64,000 bases of DNA from Paenibacillus glycanilyticus (lineage in GTDB: Bacteria > Bacillota > Bacilli > Paenibacillales > Paenibacillaceae). Each line of letters begins with the position of its first letter. Position 1 is the first letter of the stretch. This document shows positions 34,963 through 43,905 of the stretch, piece by piece. The translations under genes were made by a program, and so were the position numbers. The stretch lies in contig NZ_BSSQ01000006.1 in NCBI RefSeq assembly GCF_030161375.1, positions 186,001 through 250,000 of the forward strand. Direction: 5' to 3'. The notes under the pieces are model-generated. The model had not been told where the DNA came from and did not search any database. It saw only the letters and a list, made by a program, of their open reading frames with translations.

Positions 34963-35778
34963 ATGGGGAAGCGATTATCCGTAATTGTGGCAGCGGGGAT
35001 TCTCATCATGACGATGGCAGCATGCGGGGCTAACAAGGAAGACAGCAGCGGCGGCGACGGTAACAGCGGGAAGGTGTATAAGTTCGCGACGGACGCGGCT
35101 TATGCGCCGATGGAGTACATGGATAAGGACAAGATAACCGGCTTTGACGCGGATTTTCTGAAGGCGGTTATGGATGAAGCGGGGCTGAAATATACAATCA
35201 CGAACACCGGCTGGGACTCGATGCTGACGGAAGTGCAATCCGGCTCCACGTATGACGCCGGTATTTCGAGCGTATCGATTACCCCTGAGCGGGAAGAATC
35301 CTATGACTATTCAATCCCTTATTTCGAATCTACCAATATGATTATGGTGAAAGAAGACAGCACGATTGCGAGCGCGGCCGATTTGAAGGGTAAGAAGGTA
35401 GCCGTGCAAGGCTCTACGACGGCAGATACGCTCATGTCCGGCATTATGGGCAGCGACAACACGGATCTGAAGCGTTTCGACAGCAACGCGGTAGCCATGC
35501 TCGAGCTGGACTCGGGCGGAGTGGATGCCGTTGTAGCCGACATTGCGATTGTCCGCGAATATATGAAGAATAATCCGGAGCGCAAGCTGAAGGGGATTCT
35601 AGATACGGCGAGTTTTGGTTCGGAGTTCTACGGCATTTTGCTTCCGACGGGCAGCGAGCTGAAGGCGAAGCTGGACCCGGCGATCAAGAAGGTGCTGGAG
35701 AACGGCAAGTATACGGAAATCTATAAACAATGGTTCGGCGAAGAGCCGAACGTCGATAATGTGCTAAACGCGAAGTAA
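34963..35778 (+). CDS. Amino-acid ABC transporter substrate-binding lipoprotein
   Basis: A 271-residue lipoprotein with the signal peptide MGKRLSVIVAAGILIMTMAAC and lipobox MAAC, then a type II periplasmic-binding fold (FATDAAYAPMEYMD, FDADFLKAVMDEAGL, SSVSITPEREESYDYSIPYF). The pattern is that of glutamine/arginine/cystine-binding proteins. ATG 34963 was chosen because GGAGAGAGGA lies just before it and the signal peptide begins there. It heads an operon with a permease and an ATPase. Exact specificity is not predictable. Confidence 0.93.
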   Translation: MGKRLSVIVAAGILIMTMAACGANKEDSSGGDGNSGKVYKFATDAAYAPMEYMDKDKITGFDADFLKAVMDEAGLKYTITNTGWDSMLTEVQSGSTYDAGISSVSITPEREESYDYSIPYFESTNMIMVKEDSTIASAADLKGKKVAVQGSTTADTLMSGIMGSDNTDLKRFDSNAVAMLELDSGGVDAVVADIAIVREYMKNNPERKLKGILDTASFGSEFYGILLPTGSELKAKLDPAIKKVLENGKYTEIYKQWFGEEPNVDNVLNAK

Positions 35779-35848
35779 GCAAGCATAAGGCATGCGTAAT
35801 GAGGTTCCGTTGCGCATGCCTTTGTCATAACTGGGGAGGACGAGCGCG

Positions 35849-36505
35849 ATGCATTTTCGATGGGATATCATTGTGGATTATTTACCGTTATTGCTCAAAG
35901 GCGCCGCTCTAACGATTGGCATCTCTGCCTTGGCGATTGTGCTGGGCTCGATTCTGGGGTTAGCTGTAGGCTTTGGCAAAATGTCTTCCAGACCGTATCT
36001 TAGCTGGCCAATGAGCGGATATATTCATTTCTTTCGAGGTACGCCGCTATATGTGCAAATCTTGATCGTGCATTTCGGTCTTGTGCCCGCCTGCATTGGA
36101 CATACCGATGCCGTTATTGCGGCTATTACCGCGCTGTCGCTTAATTCGGCGGCTTATACGGCAGAGATATACCGGGCTGGCATCCAGTCGATCGATAAAG
36201 GACAGACGGAGGCGGCGCAGTCGCTTGGCATGACGGGATTCCAAACAATGCGGTTTATTATTCTTCCGCAGGCGGTGAGGCGGATGGTTCCGGCGTTTGG
36301 CAACGAGTTTGTTGTCCTGATCAAGGACTCTTCGCTTGTTGCGCTTATTGCGGCACCGGAATTAATGTACTGGAGCAACGTCATGCGCGGTCAATATTTG
36401 CGTGTATGGGAGCCGTATTTGGCGGCAGCGTTTATTTATCTGATTCTGACCTACTCCCTTAGCAAGTTGCTTGGCTGGCTGGAGAAGAAGGGGGTAGCGG
36501 GTTGA
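35849..36505 (+). CDS. Amino-acid ABC transporter permease
   Basis: A 218-residue HisM/GlnP-type permease with about five membrane helices. The family motif [18 protein letters not shown] is near residue 59 and the ATPase-coupling EAA loop is [20 protein letters not shown] (about 116-135). A GGGAGGA ribosome binding site precedes the ATG. The stop TGA overlaps the ATPase start (TGATG). It works as a homodimer with the lipoprotein at 34963. Confidence 0.95.
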   Translation: MHFRWDIIVDYLPLLLKGAALTIGISALAIVLGSILGLAVGFGKMSSRPYLSWPMSGYIHFFRGTPLYVQILIVHFGLVPACIGHTDAVIAAITALSLNSAAYTAEIYRAGIQSIDKGQTEAAQSLGMTGFQTMRFIILPQAVRRMVPAFGNEFVVLIKDSSLVALIAAPELMYWSNVMRGQYLRVWEPYLAAAFIYLILTYSLSKLLGWLEKKGVAG

Positions 36506-37245
36506 TGGCGATGGCAGGACCGATTATTGAGGTTAACGGGGTTAATAAAGCGTTTGGCGCAAATACGGTATTGAAGGATGTATCGGTACAGGTGGCGCAA
36601 GGGGAAGTTGTTGTCATTATCGGTCCGTCCGGTTCGGGGAAGTCGACGCTGCTTCGCTGCTTGAACGGGCTGGAGAGACCGGAGAGCGGAGAGATCCGGA
36701 TCGAGGACCGGTCCTTGCTGGATGCGGGGGCAGGTATAACGGAGATTCGTTCCCGGATGGGGATGGTATTTCAACAGTTCAACTTATTCCCTCATCTGAA
36801 TGTTCTTCAGAATATTACGCTGGCCCCCGTTCAAGTTCGGAAGCTGGCTAAGGGCAAGGCAGAGGAGCTGGCGATGTCGCTGCTTGGCAAGGTTGGACTT
36901 CGGGAAAAGGTCGGGCAATATCCAGCCTCTTTGTCCGGCGGACAGGCACAACGGGTGGCAATCGCACGGGCCTTGGCGATGGAACCGCGCATTATGTTGT
37001 TCGATGAACCTACGTCGGCGCTTGATCCGGAAATGGTCGGTGAGGTGCTGACCGTCATGAAGGAGCTTGCAGCGGAAGGGATGACGATGGTGATCGTGAC
37101 GCATGAGATGGGTTTTGCCCGGGAAGTTGGGCATCGCGTATTGTTTATGGAGCAAGGCGTCATTGTGGAGGAAGGAACGCCTCAGCAGTTGTTTGACGCG
37201 CCGCGGCAAGAGCGGACGCGGGCGTTTTTGTCGAAAGTGTTGTAA
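36505..37245 (+). CDS. Amino-acid ABC transporter ATP-binding protein
   Basis: A 246-residue GlnQ-type ATPase. Walker A is [16 protein letters not shown], the signature [15 protein letters not shown], Walker [15 protein letters not shown] and the H-loop VIVTHEM. ATG 36505 overlaps the permease stop by one base. An in-frame ATG two codons later is an alternative. It energises uptake of a polar amino acid with the two upstream proteins. Confidence 0.96.
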   Translation: MAMAGPIIEVNGVNKAFGANTVLKDVSVQVAQGEVVVIIGPSGSGKSTLLRCLNGLERPESGEIRIEDRSLLDAGAGITEIRSRMGMVFQQFNLFPHLNVLQNITLAPVQVRKLAKGKAEELAMSLLGKVGLREKVGQYPASLSGGQAQRVAIARALAMEPRIMLFDEPTSALDPEMVGEVLTVMKELAAEGMTMVIVTHEMGFAREVGHRVLFMEQGVIVEEGTPQQLFDAPRQERTRAFLSKVL

Positions 37246-37324
37246 TGGTAACGGCAGGCCGATCACGCGCATAAGGTGAAATCTCGGCGGATACCCTACT
37301 AATGGCAAAGGAGGGATTCGTACG

Positions 37325-37453
37325 ATGGAATCAACAAGCGAGTTTGTAGCGAAGGTTCATGAGACACAAGCCAAGCAACGGAAAAATAAAAATTACGGCA
37401 AAGGCAAAGCGTCTCAGAAGCTGCAAAATGTGCAGCACACGAACAATCCTTAA
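37325..37453 (+). CDS. Small DUF4023-like protein (42 residues)
   Basis: A short basic protein, MESTSEFVAKVHETQAKQRK followed by NKNYGKGKASQKLQNVQHTNNP. It has an excellent ribosome binding site (AAAGGAGGG, nine bases before the ATG) and its own terminator. The layout resembles the DUF4023 family of very small Bacilli proteins, from memory and unverified. Its Lys/Gln-rich, unstructured character recalls small spore proteins, but no function is known. Confidence 0.7.
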   Translation: MESTSEFVAKVHETQAKQRKNKNYGKGKASQKLQNVQHTNNP

Positions 37454-37469
37454 AACCTGAGGTTTTCGG

Positions 37470-37515
37470 TCCGCCCGTCGATTGGTTGATTCTGACCTGT
37501 TTCCGGGCGGATTTT
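37470..37515 (+). terminator. Intrinsic terminator after the small basic protein gene
   Basis: The stem TCCGCCCG/CGGGCGGA with a long loop is followed by TTTTG. Confidence 0.7.
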
Positions 37516-37549
37516 GCTTGTTTGGGAAGCAAAAAAGCTTATCCATGGA

Positions 37550-37601
37550 TTGACAATGGGTAACAAATGCGGCATCATAACATATGAATAGTTGTTCATA
37601 T
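37550..37601 (+). promoter_or_regulatory. Promoter and ArsR/CzrA-type operator of the CDF exporter gene
   Basis: TTGACA (37550-37555) and CATCAT (37573-37578) are 17 bases apart and could be -35 and -10 boxes. Immediately downstream the inverted repeat ATATGAA-TAGTTG-TTCATAT (37582-37601) resembles sites of metal-sensing ArsR/SmtB repressors such as CzrA. No such regulator gene is in the window, so it would act in trans. Confidence 0.6.
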
Positions 37602-37626
37602 ATGTTCAAAGCGAGGTGCCATACTT

Positions 37627-38730
37627 ATGAGTCATGAGCATAATCATCAAGAAGGCAAACATCAGCATACGGATACGAAGGCTCATTCCCACGCCGCAGG
37701 GGAGTCCGCTGAGCATAGCTGCAGCGGTGATCATGACCACGGTCATGATCATGGACATAGCCACGGTCATAACCACGGTCATAACCACGGTCATAACCAC
37801 GGCCATAACCACGGTCATGATCATGATCACGGGCATTTGGGCCATCATCATCATTTTGATATGTCCGGCAACAAGACCGGATTGTTTATAGCATTAATTA
37901 TTACGGCGGGCATTATGGTGCTGGAGTTTGTCGGGGGATTAGTCACCAACAGCCTTGCGCTGCTGTCGGATTCCGGGCACATGTTAAGCGATGTAAGTGC
38001 CTTGATTCTTAGCCTGGTGGCCGTCTGGTTCGCGGCTAGGCCGGCGTCGGCGGTTCGCACGTACGGGTTCCACCGGTTTGAAATATTAGCGGCCTTATTT
38101 AACGGCGTTACTCTTGTTGTGATCTCGGTCTTTATTATTTGGGAAGCGATCGGACGGTTGTTTGATCCGCCTTCGGTGGCGAGCGGTTCGATGATGCTGA
38201 TTGCGGCCGTTGGCCTTCTGGCCAACCTTGCAAGCGCATGGGCGCTGCTGCGCAAAGGGGATGTTCACAACAATCTGAACGTTCGAAGCGCGTATCTTCA
38301 CGTACTCGGTGATGCGCTTGGTTCGGTGGGGGCGGTGCTGGCGGGGCTGCTCATCTACTTGTTCGATTGGAACATTGCGGATCCTATCATCTCTATTATT
38401 GTTGCGGTGCTAATTGTGAAGAGCGCATGGAGCGTGCTGAAGCACACCGTCCATATTCTGATGGAAGGGACCCCGGCAAATCTGGATGAGAAGGAAGTTC
38501 GGTCCGCGCTTGGCGGGCTGGAAGGCGTCGTTGACGTACATGATCTGCACATTTGGACGATTACGTCTGGTCTTGATTCCTTGAGCTGCCACTTGCAGGT
38601 CGCTGACGGCATGGATTGCCAGAAGGTGCTGCAAGCCGCGATCGCGCTGATCGAAGAACGCTTCGGCATCCGCCACTCGACGATCCAAGTCGAGAGCTCG
38701 CGCATCCGCCATATGGAGCTGCAGGTGTAG
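37627..38730 (+). CDS. Cation diffusion facilitator (CzcD-like Zn/Co/Cd exporter) with a His-rich N-terminus
   Basis: A 367-residue CDF transporter. The first 80 residues are cytosolic and extremely His-rich, with tandem HGHN repeats encoded by a 12-bp unit (CACGGTCATAAC). Six helices follow, with metal-site residues in SDSGHMLSDV (helix 2) and HVLGDALGSVGAVLAG (helix 5, HxxxD). The C-terminal domain contains HDLHIWTITSGLDSLSCHL. It should pump divalent metal out by proton exchange. The upstream palindrome suggests metal-responsive repression. The repeat tract probably varies in length between strains. Confidence 0.93.
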   Translation: MSHEHNHQEGKHQHTDTKAHSHAAGESAEHSCSGDHDHGHDHGHSHGHNHGHNHGHNHGHNHGHDHDHGHLGHHHHFDMSGNKTGLFIALIITAGIMVLEFVGGLVTNSLALLSDSGHMLSDVSALILSLVAVWFAARPASAVRTYGFHRFEILAALFNGVTLVVISVFIIWEAIGRLFDPPSVASGSMMLIAAVGLLANLASAWALLRKGDVHNNLNVRSAYLHVLGDALGSVGAVLAGLLIYLFDWNIADPIISIIVAVLIVKSAWSVLKHTVHILMEGTPANLDEKEVRSALGGLEGVVDVHDLHIWTITSGLDSLSCHLQVADGMDCQKVLQAAIALIEERFGIRHSTIQVESSRIRHMELQV

Positions 38731-38790
38731 GGGTGCAATGTGACAGGTGGGGCCTCATCTGTGGAGACTCTATCAACGATGTAACAAACA

Positions 38791-38820
38791 AAAGCCGCTT
38801 CCGTTTCCGGAGGCGGCTTT
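38791..38820. terminator. Bidirectional terminator between the CDF and YvbH-like genes
   Basis: The stem AAAGCCGCTTCCG pairs with CGGAGGCGGCTTT with one mismatch and lies between the convergent genes. T-rich DNA flanks it on both strands. Confidence 0.8.
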
Positions 38821-38826
38821 ACGTTT

Positions 38827-39441
38827 TTACAGGTTAATATAGCGATCGAAGATCGGGCCGAAGTCTTTCACTTTGTATTGCTTATGCGCCCCTTCGAGCC
38901 ATGCGAATGCGGATTTGTTCAGCTTGTCGAACGTATCGGCTACATCGTAGTCGCCTTTGTGGGCGTGGCTTAACGTCGACGAAGCAAGCTCCAGGCTTTG
39001 GCGGGCAAAGCCAAGGCTGATGTCGTTCTCGTGATGAATCTCGGAGATCTTGATCAGCGTCTTGTACAAGTCTTTCACTTGCTCGATATGTTTCTTATTC
39101 ACGTCAATCGAGAATGGAACGGATCCAATCGCGAATTTGATTTCAATATCAAGGTCTACCGTGCCCGCGGTCTCAAGGGCTACGCCAGTGATCTTGTGCG
39201 TGGCGTACGAATAACGGTGCAGCATGCGTTTTTTGCTGACGGCACTAGTACCGTCCAGATGGATAAGCGCAAAGTTAGTGAAGCAATATTCGTCGGTCTT
39301 GGATTTAATCAGAAAATAAATCTTTTCCCCGTCTTCATGCATCACATAATCATCAGAATCCACCTTATCGTAATTTTCGGGCCGGATGACCGCCCCAATA
39401 TCGCTTAGGCCGAGCAAGTCGGCAGCTACTTTTCCGAACAA
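38827..39441 (-). CDS. YvbH-like bacterial PH-domain protein
   Basis: A 204-residue cytoplasmic protein with an N-terminal bacterial pleckstrin-homology domain (MFGKVAADLLGLSDIG, YVMHEDGEKIYFLIKSKTDE, FALIHLDGTSAVSKKRMLHR) and a helical C-terminal oligomerisation region (about residues 125-200). TTG 39441 was chosen because GGAGAGGA lies nine bases upstream and the family starts with MF; an earlier in-frame TTG abuts the ribosome binding site. YvbH proteins have no firmly known role. The gene is monocistronic. Confidence 0.88.
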   Translation of the reverse strand: MFGKVAADLLGLSDIGAVIRPENYDKVDSDDYVMHEDGEKIYFLIKSKTDEYCFTNFALIHLDGTSAVSKKRMLHRYSYATHKITGVALETAGTVDLDIEIKFAIGSVPFSIDVNKKHIEQVKDLYKTLIKISEIHHENDISLGFARQSLELASSTLSHAHKGDYDVADTFDKLNKSAFAWLEGAHKQYKVKDFGPIFDRYINL

Positions 39442-39536
39442 TTCTACCAATCCTCTCCGTGTATATAATGGATTTATAAGTCACTCTTCCATTATATATG
39501 CGGGATGGGGGAATATTCTAGCTTCTAGACTAAGGC

Positions 39537-40757
39537 TTAGGATTGCTCTGCGGCAGCTTTGGAGGCGGCCATTTTCTCCTCCATATGTTGCCTTTTTACG
39601 AGAATGGCGGCCATGATCAGCATAACGCCGTTAATGATAAATACCGCGCGGATCGGGATAATACCGCCAAGCACGCCGCCGATGACCGGGCCAAGCATGG
39701 TGGCGAACTGCGTAGCCGATTGGTTCAGACTGAAGGCGCGTCCGCGGAAGCTTGTCTCGGTCGACTTCACGATCATGGCATTAATCGCTGGGGTAACCCC
39801 GGCGAAGAACAAACCGTATACAAAGCGCAAGATCCCAAACTCCGCGATATGCCCAACGAAGAACTGCAGGCAGTTGCCGATCCCCCCGCCAAGCAGCCCG
39901 ATAAACAGCACTTTGGAGAAGCCGATTCTGGAACCAAACTTGCCCCATTGCGGAGCGGCGATCAGGGTAGCGATCCCGACAGCCGAGAACACAATCCCCG
40001 ATTGCAAGGAAGCATCGTGTTCATTCGATCCGAGCTGCAGCACATAGACGGTAAGCAGCGGTTCGAGAATCATAACCGAGAACATCGCAAGACCGGACAT
40101 CGCAAGCAGCGTGATAAAAGCCTTGTTGTGCGCCGCATGCTTCAAGTCATCCAAGACGGAGGAGCGGACGCCGGAACGGTTGAATTTATGCTCGGTGGCG
40201 AAGAAGGTGGCGATCAGGGCAGCGACCAGCACGATACAGCCGGAGAAAATAAACGATTCCCGGTTGCCGATATAATGGCTGACCGTACCGCCGATCAGCG
40301 GTCCCATAATGCCGCCCGTTGCGCCGGACGTGGCCATAATGCCAAGGGCGTAACCGGATTTTTCCTCCGGCGTATTGGTTGCTACAAGCGCGATAGCCGC
40401 TGGCACGTAACCGGCGAGCAGGCCTTGGAACACCCGCAGCAGCAGGAACCAGTAGGGATCATGAATAAAAAAGGTAATGAAATAAAGTGCCGCTAAGCTG
40501 AAGCCCGAACGAATGAGCATCGGCTTGCGGCCATATTTGTCAGCTAGCGATCCCCAATAAGGCGCGATAAGCGCACTGGCCAGAAACGTAATGCCAAACG
40601 CGAATCCGGACCACATTTCCAGATGCGAGTTAACGCCAAGATCATTATGAAGAAACAGCGGGATAAACGGGATGGATACGGAATAAGCCGTGCTGCAGAA
40701 AAATACGCCAATCCACAAAACGATCAAATTCCGTTTCCATAGGTAAGGCTGGGTCAT
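39537..40757 (-). CDS. MFS transporter, DHA1 family (multidrug efflux-like)
   Basis: A 406-residue, 12-helix transporter. Motif A appears as GSLADKYGRKPMLI (about residues 71-84) and motif C-like sequence as GATGGIMGPLIGGTV (about 144-158), pointing to drug export. The ATG at 40757 has AGGA ten bases upstream; the GTG three codons earlier abuts it. It is transcribed alone on the minus strand. Substrate unknown. Confidence 0.9.
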   Translation of the reverse strand: MTQPYLWKRNLIVLWIGVFFCSTAYSVSIPFIPLFLHNDLGVNSHLEMWSGFAFGITFLASALIAPYWGSLADKYGRKPMLIRSGFSLAALYFITFFIHDPYWFLLLRVFQGLLAGYVPAAIALVATNTPEEKSGYALGIMATSGATGGIMGPLIGGTVSHYIGNRESFIFSGCIVLVAALIATFFATEHKFNRSGVRSSVLDDLKHAAHNKAFITLLAMSGLAMFSVMILEPLLTVYVLQLGSNEHDASLQSGIVFSAVGIATLIAAPQWGKFGSRIGFSKVLFIGLLGGGIGNCLQFFVGHIAEFGILRFVYGLFFAGVTPAINAMIVKSTETSFRGRAFSLNQSATQFATMLGPVIGGVLGGIIPIRAVFIINGVMLIMAAILVKRQHMEEKMAASKAAAEQS

Positions 40758-40867
40758 GTCTGTCACATCCTAAAAAGGTCGTCGTTTTCTTTTATTGTAA
40801 ACCTATTTTTACAGAATCTCCATGATACGCGGCAAAAACGATACTTTTGTCCTTGGAGCCGCCGCAT

Positions 40868-40898
40868 AAAAAAGCCCCGCCAACATGCGGCGGAAGCT
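40868..40898 (-). terminator. Intrinsic terminator of the alpha/beta hydrolase gene (minus strand)
   Basis: Read on the minus strand, the stem CCGCC/GGCGG within AGCTTCCGCC...GGCGGGGCT is followed by TTTTTT. It lies about 20 bases after the hydrolase stop. Confidence 0.75.
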
Positions 40899-40916
40899 GT
40901 GGAAATGCGCGTATTA

Positions 40917-41723
40917 TCAATGTTTGAGCGCCTCTAGCAGGCAGACGTTAAACAGCTCGAGCTCTTCGTAGAACACCGCATGGCCGCTGTTGTCGAAACG
41001 GAGCAGAATCGAGTTCGGGATCGTTTCTTTCATGATGATGGCAAGCTCGAAGGGGCAGATCTTGTCATACACCCCGTGGAAAATATAGGTCGGAACCTTG
41101 ATTGTTCTAAGGTCGGCCATTACATTCTCATCCCGCAACGTGTAACCGCAAGCGATAATTGCGCGGGGAGACTGATCGAGCTGCATCAGATCGAACCATT
41201 CCCGGTACGCTGGTGACGGCTCGTTGTGGAAAAACAGCTTGGCGAACTCCTGCAGCATCTGAGGACGGTCTCGGTTCGCGAGCGCAATAAGTGCATCAAG
41301 CCCTTCGGGCGGCATCCCCTGCGGAAAGCCAGGTTGCTTCGTGATATAAGGCGCGGCTGCGGCGAACAGCAGCAGCTTGCTGACGCCGTGCCCGGCATGG
41401 CGCCCCATATACCGCACGGCTACGGCGCCGCCCATCGAGAACGCGGCAAGGGTTAGCTCCTTGTAGCCAAGCGTATCAATAATACAGCGGACATCGTCCG
41501 CAAGCCGGTCTAGGCTATAGCTTTCCCAAGGGGAATCCGATTTTCCAAACCCCCGAAGGTCGAGCTGGATGCAGCGGTAGCCGTATTTGGGCAATTGATT
41601 GACCTGGTATTCGTACATGCGATGATCAAGCGGATAACCGTGAATGAACAGGATCGGCTGCCCAACGCCCGTATCTTCCACATACAGGCTGACTCCCGGT
41701 TCGACGTCAATATAATAGTTCAA
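40917..41723 (-). CDS. Alpha/beta hydrolase
   Basis: A 268-residue hydrolase. The oxyanion-hole HGYPLDHRM is near residue 28, the nucleophile serine in LAAFSMGGAVAVRYM (about residue 96), the acid in GVYDKICP and the histidine in DNSGHAVFYEE. The start is TTG at 41723 with AAGGAGGA eight bases upstream. It could be a haloperoxidase-like or esterase-type enzyme. The gene is monocistronic with its own terminator. Confidence 0.88.
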   Translation of the reverse strand: MNYYIDVEPGVSLYVEDTGVGQPILFIHGYPLDHRMYEYQVNQLPKYGYRCIQLDLRGFGKSDSPWESYSLDRLADDVRCIIDTLGYKELTLAAFSMGGAVAVRYMGRHAGHGVSKLLLFAAAAPYITKQPGFPQGMPPEGLDALIALANRDRPQMLQEFAKLFFHNEPSPAYREWFDLMQLDQSPRAIIACGYTLRDENVMADLRTIKVPTYIFHGVYDKICPFELAIIMKETIPNSILLRFDNSGHAVFYEELELFNVCLLEALKH

Positions 41724-41810
41724 GGCGCAAGTCCTCCTTCTTCCCCGCAGAATCGGTCTCTAACGTATAGGTATGTGCCGGAATGAGCGGTTAGAAGGAG
41801 AGGGAGTATC

Positions 41811-41846
41811 ATGAACAGTGATTTGTCGAGCTTTGCGGCTAGATAA
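41811..41846 (+). CDS. Possible 11-residue micro-ORF
   Basis: M-N-S-D-L-S-S-F-A-A-R-stop follows a strong GAAGGAGAGGGAG site and is closed two bases later by a perfect terminator. No family is recognised. It may be a real small peptide, a leader or chance. Confidence 0.3.
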   Translation: MNSDLSSFAAR

Positions 41847-41847
41847 A

Positions 41848-41882
41848 AAGTAGGCTGCCGATTGTATCGGCAGCCTACTTAA
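41848..41882 (+). terminator. Perfect hairpin terminator after the micro-ORF
   Basis: The 15-bp arms AAGTAGGCTGCCGAT and ATCGGCAGCCTACTT enclose a three-base loop. The T run is short, so efficiency is uncertain. Confidence 0.7.
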
Positions 41883-41946
41883 GCTAAATTTATTTACTGT
41901 ATCAGCTTACTCCTAACAATCGGCAGCCAGATTATATTTCGAGCAT

Positions 41947-42105
41947 TCATTTTGCAAAATCCTGAGGAGAAAGAGATTTTATAAGTTCTGAAGTCGTCAT
42001 TCCAAGGCCTTGTTTATATTCTGCTCGGCTTCTATGAATCATCTGTTGTAACTCTGGATTGGCCAATACATCAGCATGGATGGATTGCTGGTCTTCTTCT
42101 TCCAC
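41947..42105 (-). CDS. Small antitoxin-like hypothetical protein (52 residues)
   Basis: On the minus strand, 19 bases after the diguanylate cyclase stop, a GTG (42105) follows GGAGG by eight bases and opens a 52-codon ORF. The protein is acidic then helical: EEEDQQSIHADVLANPELQQ, then MIHRSRAEYKQGLGMTTSEL and a short tail. The pattern of a short helix followed by a segment with LAN-PE-x-x-Q and a final SEL-I resembles the C-terminal half of RelB/Phd-type antitoxins. No toxin gene is adjacent, so it may be an orphan or a remnant. Confidence 0.5.
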   Translation of the reverse strand: MEEEDQQSIHADVLANPELQQMIHRSRAEYKQGLGMTTSELIKSLSPQDFAK

Positions 42106-42123
42106 CGGGGCAGCCTCCACAGA

Positions 42124-43725
42124 TTATATTCGCGCCATATGCATCAGGCTGCTGTAGGCAACCGTGCGGTTGCGGCCGTCGCGCTTGGCTTGGTACAAAG
42201 CTTCGTCGGCGTATTTGAACAATTCGAATACTTCTTCCGATACATCGGGGAAGGTCGCGACGCCAAGCGACATCGTTACCGATTCGCCAATCGGCGTAAC
42301 CGATTGCTCGATCCGCAGCCGGATCCGCTCGGCTACCTGCACGGCTTCGCCCTCCGATGCATGCGGGAGCAGCATCGTAAATTCCTCGCCGCCGAACCGG
42401 CAGCAATAATCTTCCGCACCTTTCTCAAGCAGCATCACGCTCGCGACAAACTTCAGAACCTCGTCGCCCATATGGTGACCGTACCGGTCATTGACGCTCT
42501 TGAAGTGGTCGAGGTCCATAAGAATAACGGAGAACGGCGTACCTTGCTGCTTCCATAGATTCGTAATGGCGCCCATCGTGCGGCGGTTCGTCAGTCCGGT
42601 AAGAGCATCGGTATTGGCTTCCGCATGAAGCTCTTCCTTCTGCTGCCGCAGCTTGTTGAACGCAACCGCTACCGTATCGACGAGCTGATTCGCTTCATAA
42701 TTCCAGCTGGCATCCATCGTCAGCGGCTTCACGTTCTCGCCTTCAACGGAGAGACGGGAAGCGTAATTCGCGAGCCGGTTCAGCGGTTGAGCCAGCATGC
42801 GAGATAACCAGAATGAAATAATAACGAGCAGGAGCACGAAAGGCGCCGAGAATTTCACCATTTCCTGAATGACATTTTCGGAGAGGTCGGCAATATGATC
42901 CTGGGGAGTCTGCGATACGATGCCCCAGCCTGCAGCCGGAACCGTCGCGAAGCCGGCCAGGAAGTTCTGGTCCTGCGAATTAATAATCCGCTGCGCGCCG
43001 GATAATCCATGCATCAGCTTCTGAACGACCGGATTGCCGCTCACATTCTCGGAGATCCGCTCTTTGTCCGGATGATAGATCAGGTTGCCAGCGGAATCCA
43101 CGACATAGAAGTAAGATCCGTTTGCCGTGCTGGACTGAACGCCCAGAATATCGCGGAAAATATTCGCCTGCTGCAAATAAATCGATCCGCCGACAAACCC
43201 TTTGTAGTTGCCCTCGCGGTCGAAGATTGGATTGGACACAAGCACAATCAGCCGGCCCGTAATGGCTTTGAAAGGCTTCGAGATCGAAGCTTTCTTCAGC
43301 TTAAGCGCATCTATCGTAGCTTCGGAATCGGGTTTGCTCCCGATCAAATTCAGATTGTTCGGCGAGGTAGAGACGATGACGCCGCTGCTGTTCACAATCG
43401 TAAGCGAGTTGAAGTAAGGGCTTGTCCCCATGAAGAAATCCAGCTGCGACAGAACATTCTCGTCGCTAAGCTCGATGTCGGAGAAGTAATCGGCCGTCAC
43501 CTGGAGACTATTTTGCATGGACAACACAAGCGACTCCGTCGTCTTGCTGAGATTCGACGCGGCGATGCCGTTCATCTCAATCGTATTGTTAAAGAGCGAT
43601 TTCCGCTCGGTTTTGTACCCGATTATCGTGCTGATAAAGATCGTAATGAGAACCGATAAAATAACGACAAAAGAAATAATAGAGGATAGCTTGAAGCCTT
43701 TGCGGGGCCGGATCGTGTAGACCAT
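42124..43725 (-). CDS. Membrane diguanylate cyclase with dCache sensor domain
   Basis: A 533-residue protein. A first transmembrane helix (about residues 15-37) precedes an extracytoplasmic dCache sensor (about 38-290, with FYVVDSAGNLIYHP), a second helix (about 293-312) and a HAMP-like linker, followed by a GGDEF domain (from about 372, ANTDALTGLTNRR). The active site is RFGGEEF, so cyclase activity is expected; the product is cyclic di-GMP. A typical RxxD inhibitory site five residues before GGEEF is not evident. It may link an external signal to exopolysaccharide or motility control. Confidence 0.93.
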   Translation of the reverse strand: MVYTIRPRKGFKLSSIISFVVILSVLITIFISTIIGYKTERKSLFNNTIEMNGIAASNLSKTTESLVLSMQNSLQVTADYFSDIELSDENVLSQLDFFMGTSPYFNSLTIVNSSGVIVSTSPNNLNLIGSKPDSEATIDALKLKKASISKPFKAITGRLIVLVSNPIFDREGNYKGFVGGSIYLQQANIFRDILGVQSSTANGSYFYVVDSAGNLIYHPDKERISENVSGNPVVQKLMHGLSGAQRIINSQDQNFLAGFATVPAAGWGIVSQTPQDHIADLSENVIQEMVKFSAPFVLLLVIISFWLSRMLAQPLNRLANYASRLSVEGENVKPLTMDASWNYEANQLVDTVAVAFNKLRQQKEELHAEANTDALTGLTNRRTMGAITNLWKQQGTPFSVILMDLDHFKSVNDRYGHHMGDEVLKFVASVMLLEKGAEDYCCRFGGEEFTMLLPHASEGEAVQVAERIRLRIEQSVTPIGESVTMSLGVATFPDVSEEVFELFKYADEALYQAKRDGRNRTVAYSSLMHMARI

Positions 43726-43835
43726 AAAGAGTAGGCGATGCTCCTTCCTAAGTCCTTCCTAATTCTTACTATTGCATAGTTTATCACTTTTTGTCGAAAG
43801 TTACGATAATGATTCTAAAAAAGCCTGCAACCGTA

Positions 43836-43888
43836 AAATGCCCATCCGCCAGCCGCATGTTAGACAAGCGGAGAGCAGATGGGCATTT
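43836..43888. terminator. Hairpin between the cyclase promoter and the permease operon end
   Basis: The arms AAATGCCCATC and GATGGGCATTT enclose a 31-base loop. On the minus strand it is followed by TTTTACGG and would end the sugar permease transcript. Confidence 0.65.
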
Positions 43889-43905
43889 CGCATGAAGCTT
43901 AAGCT

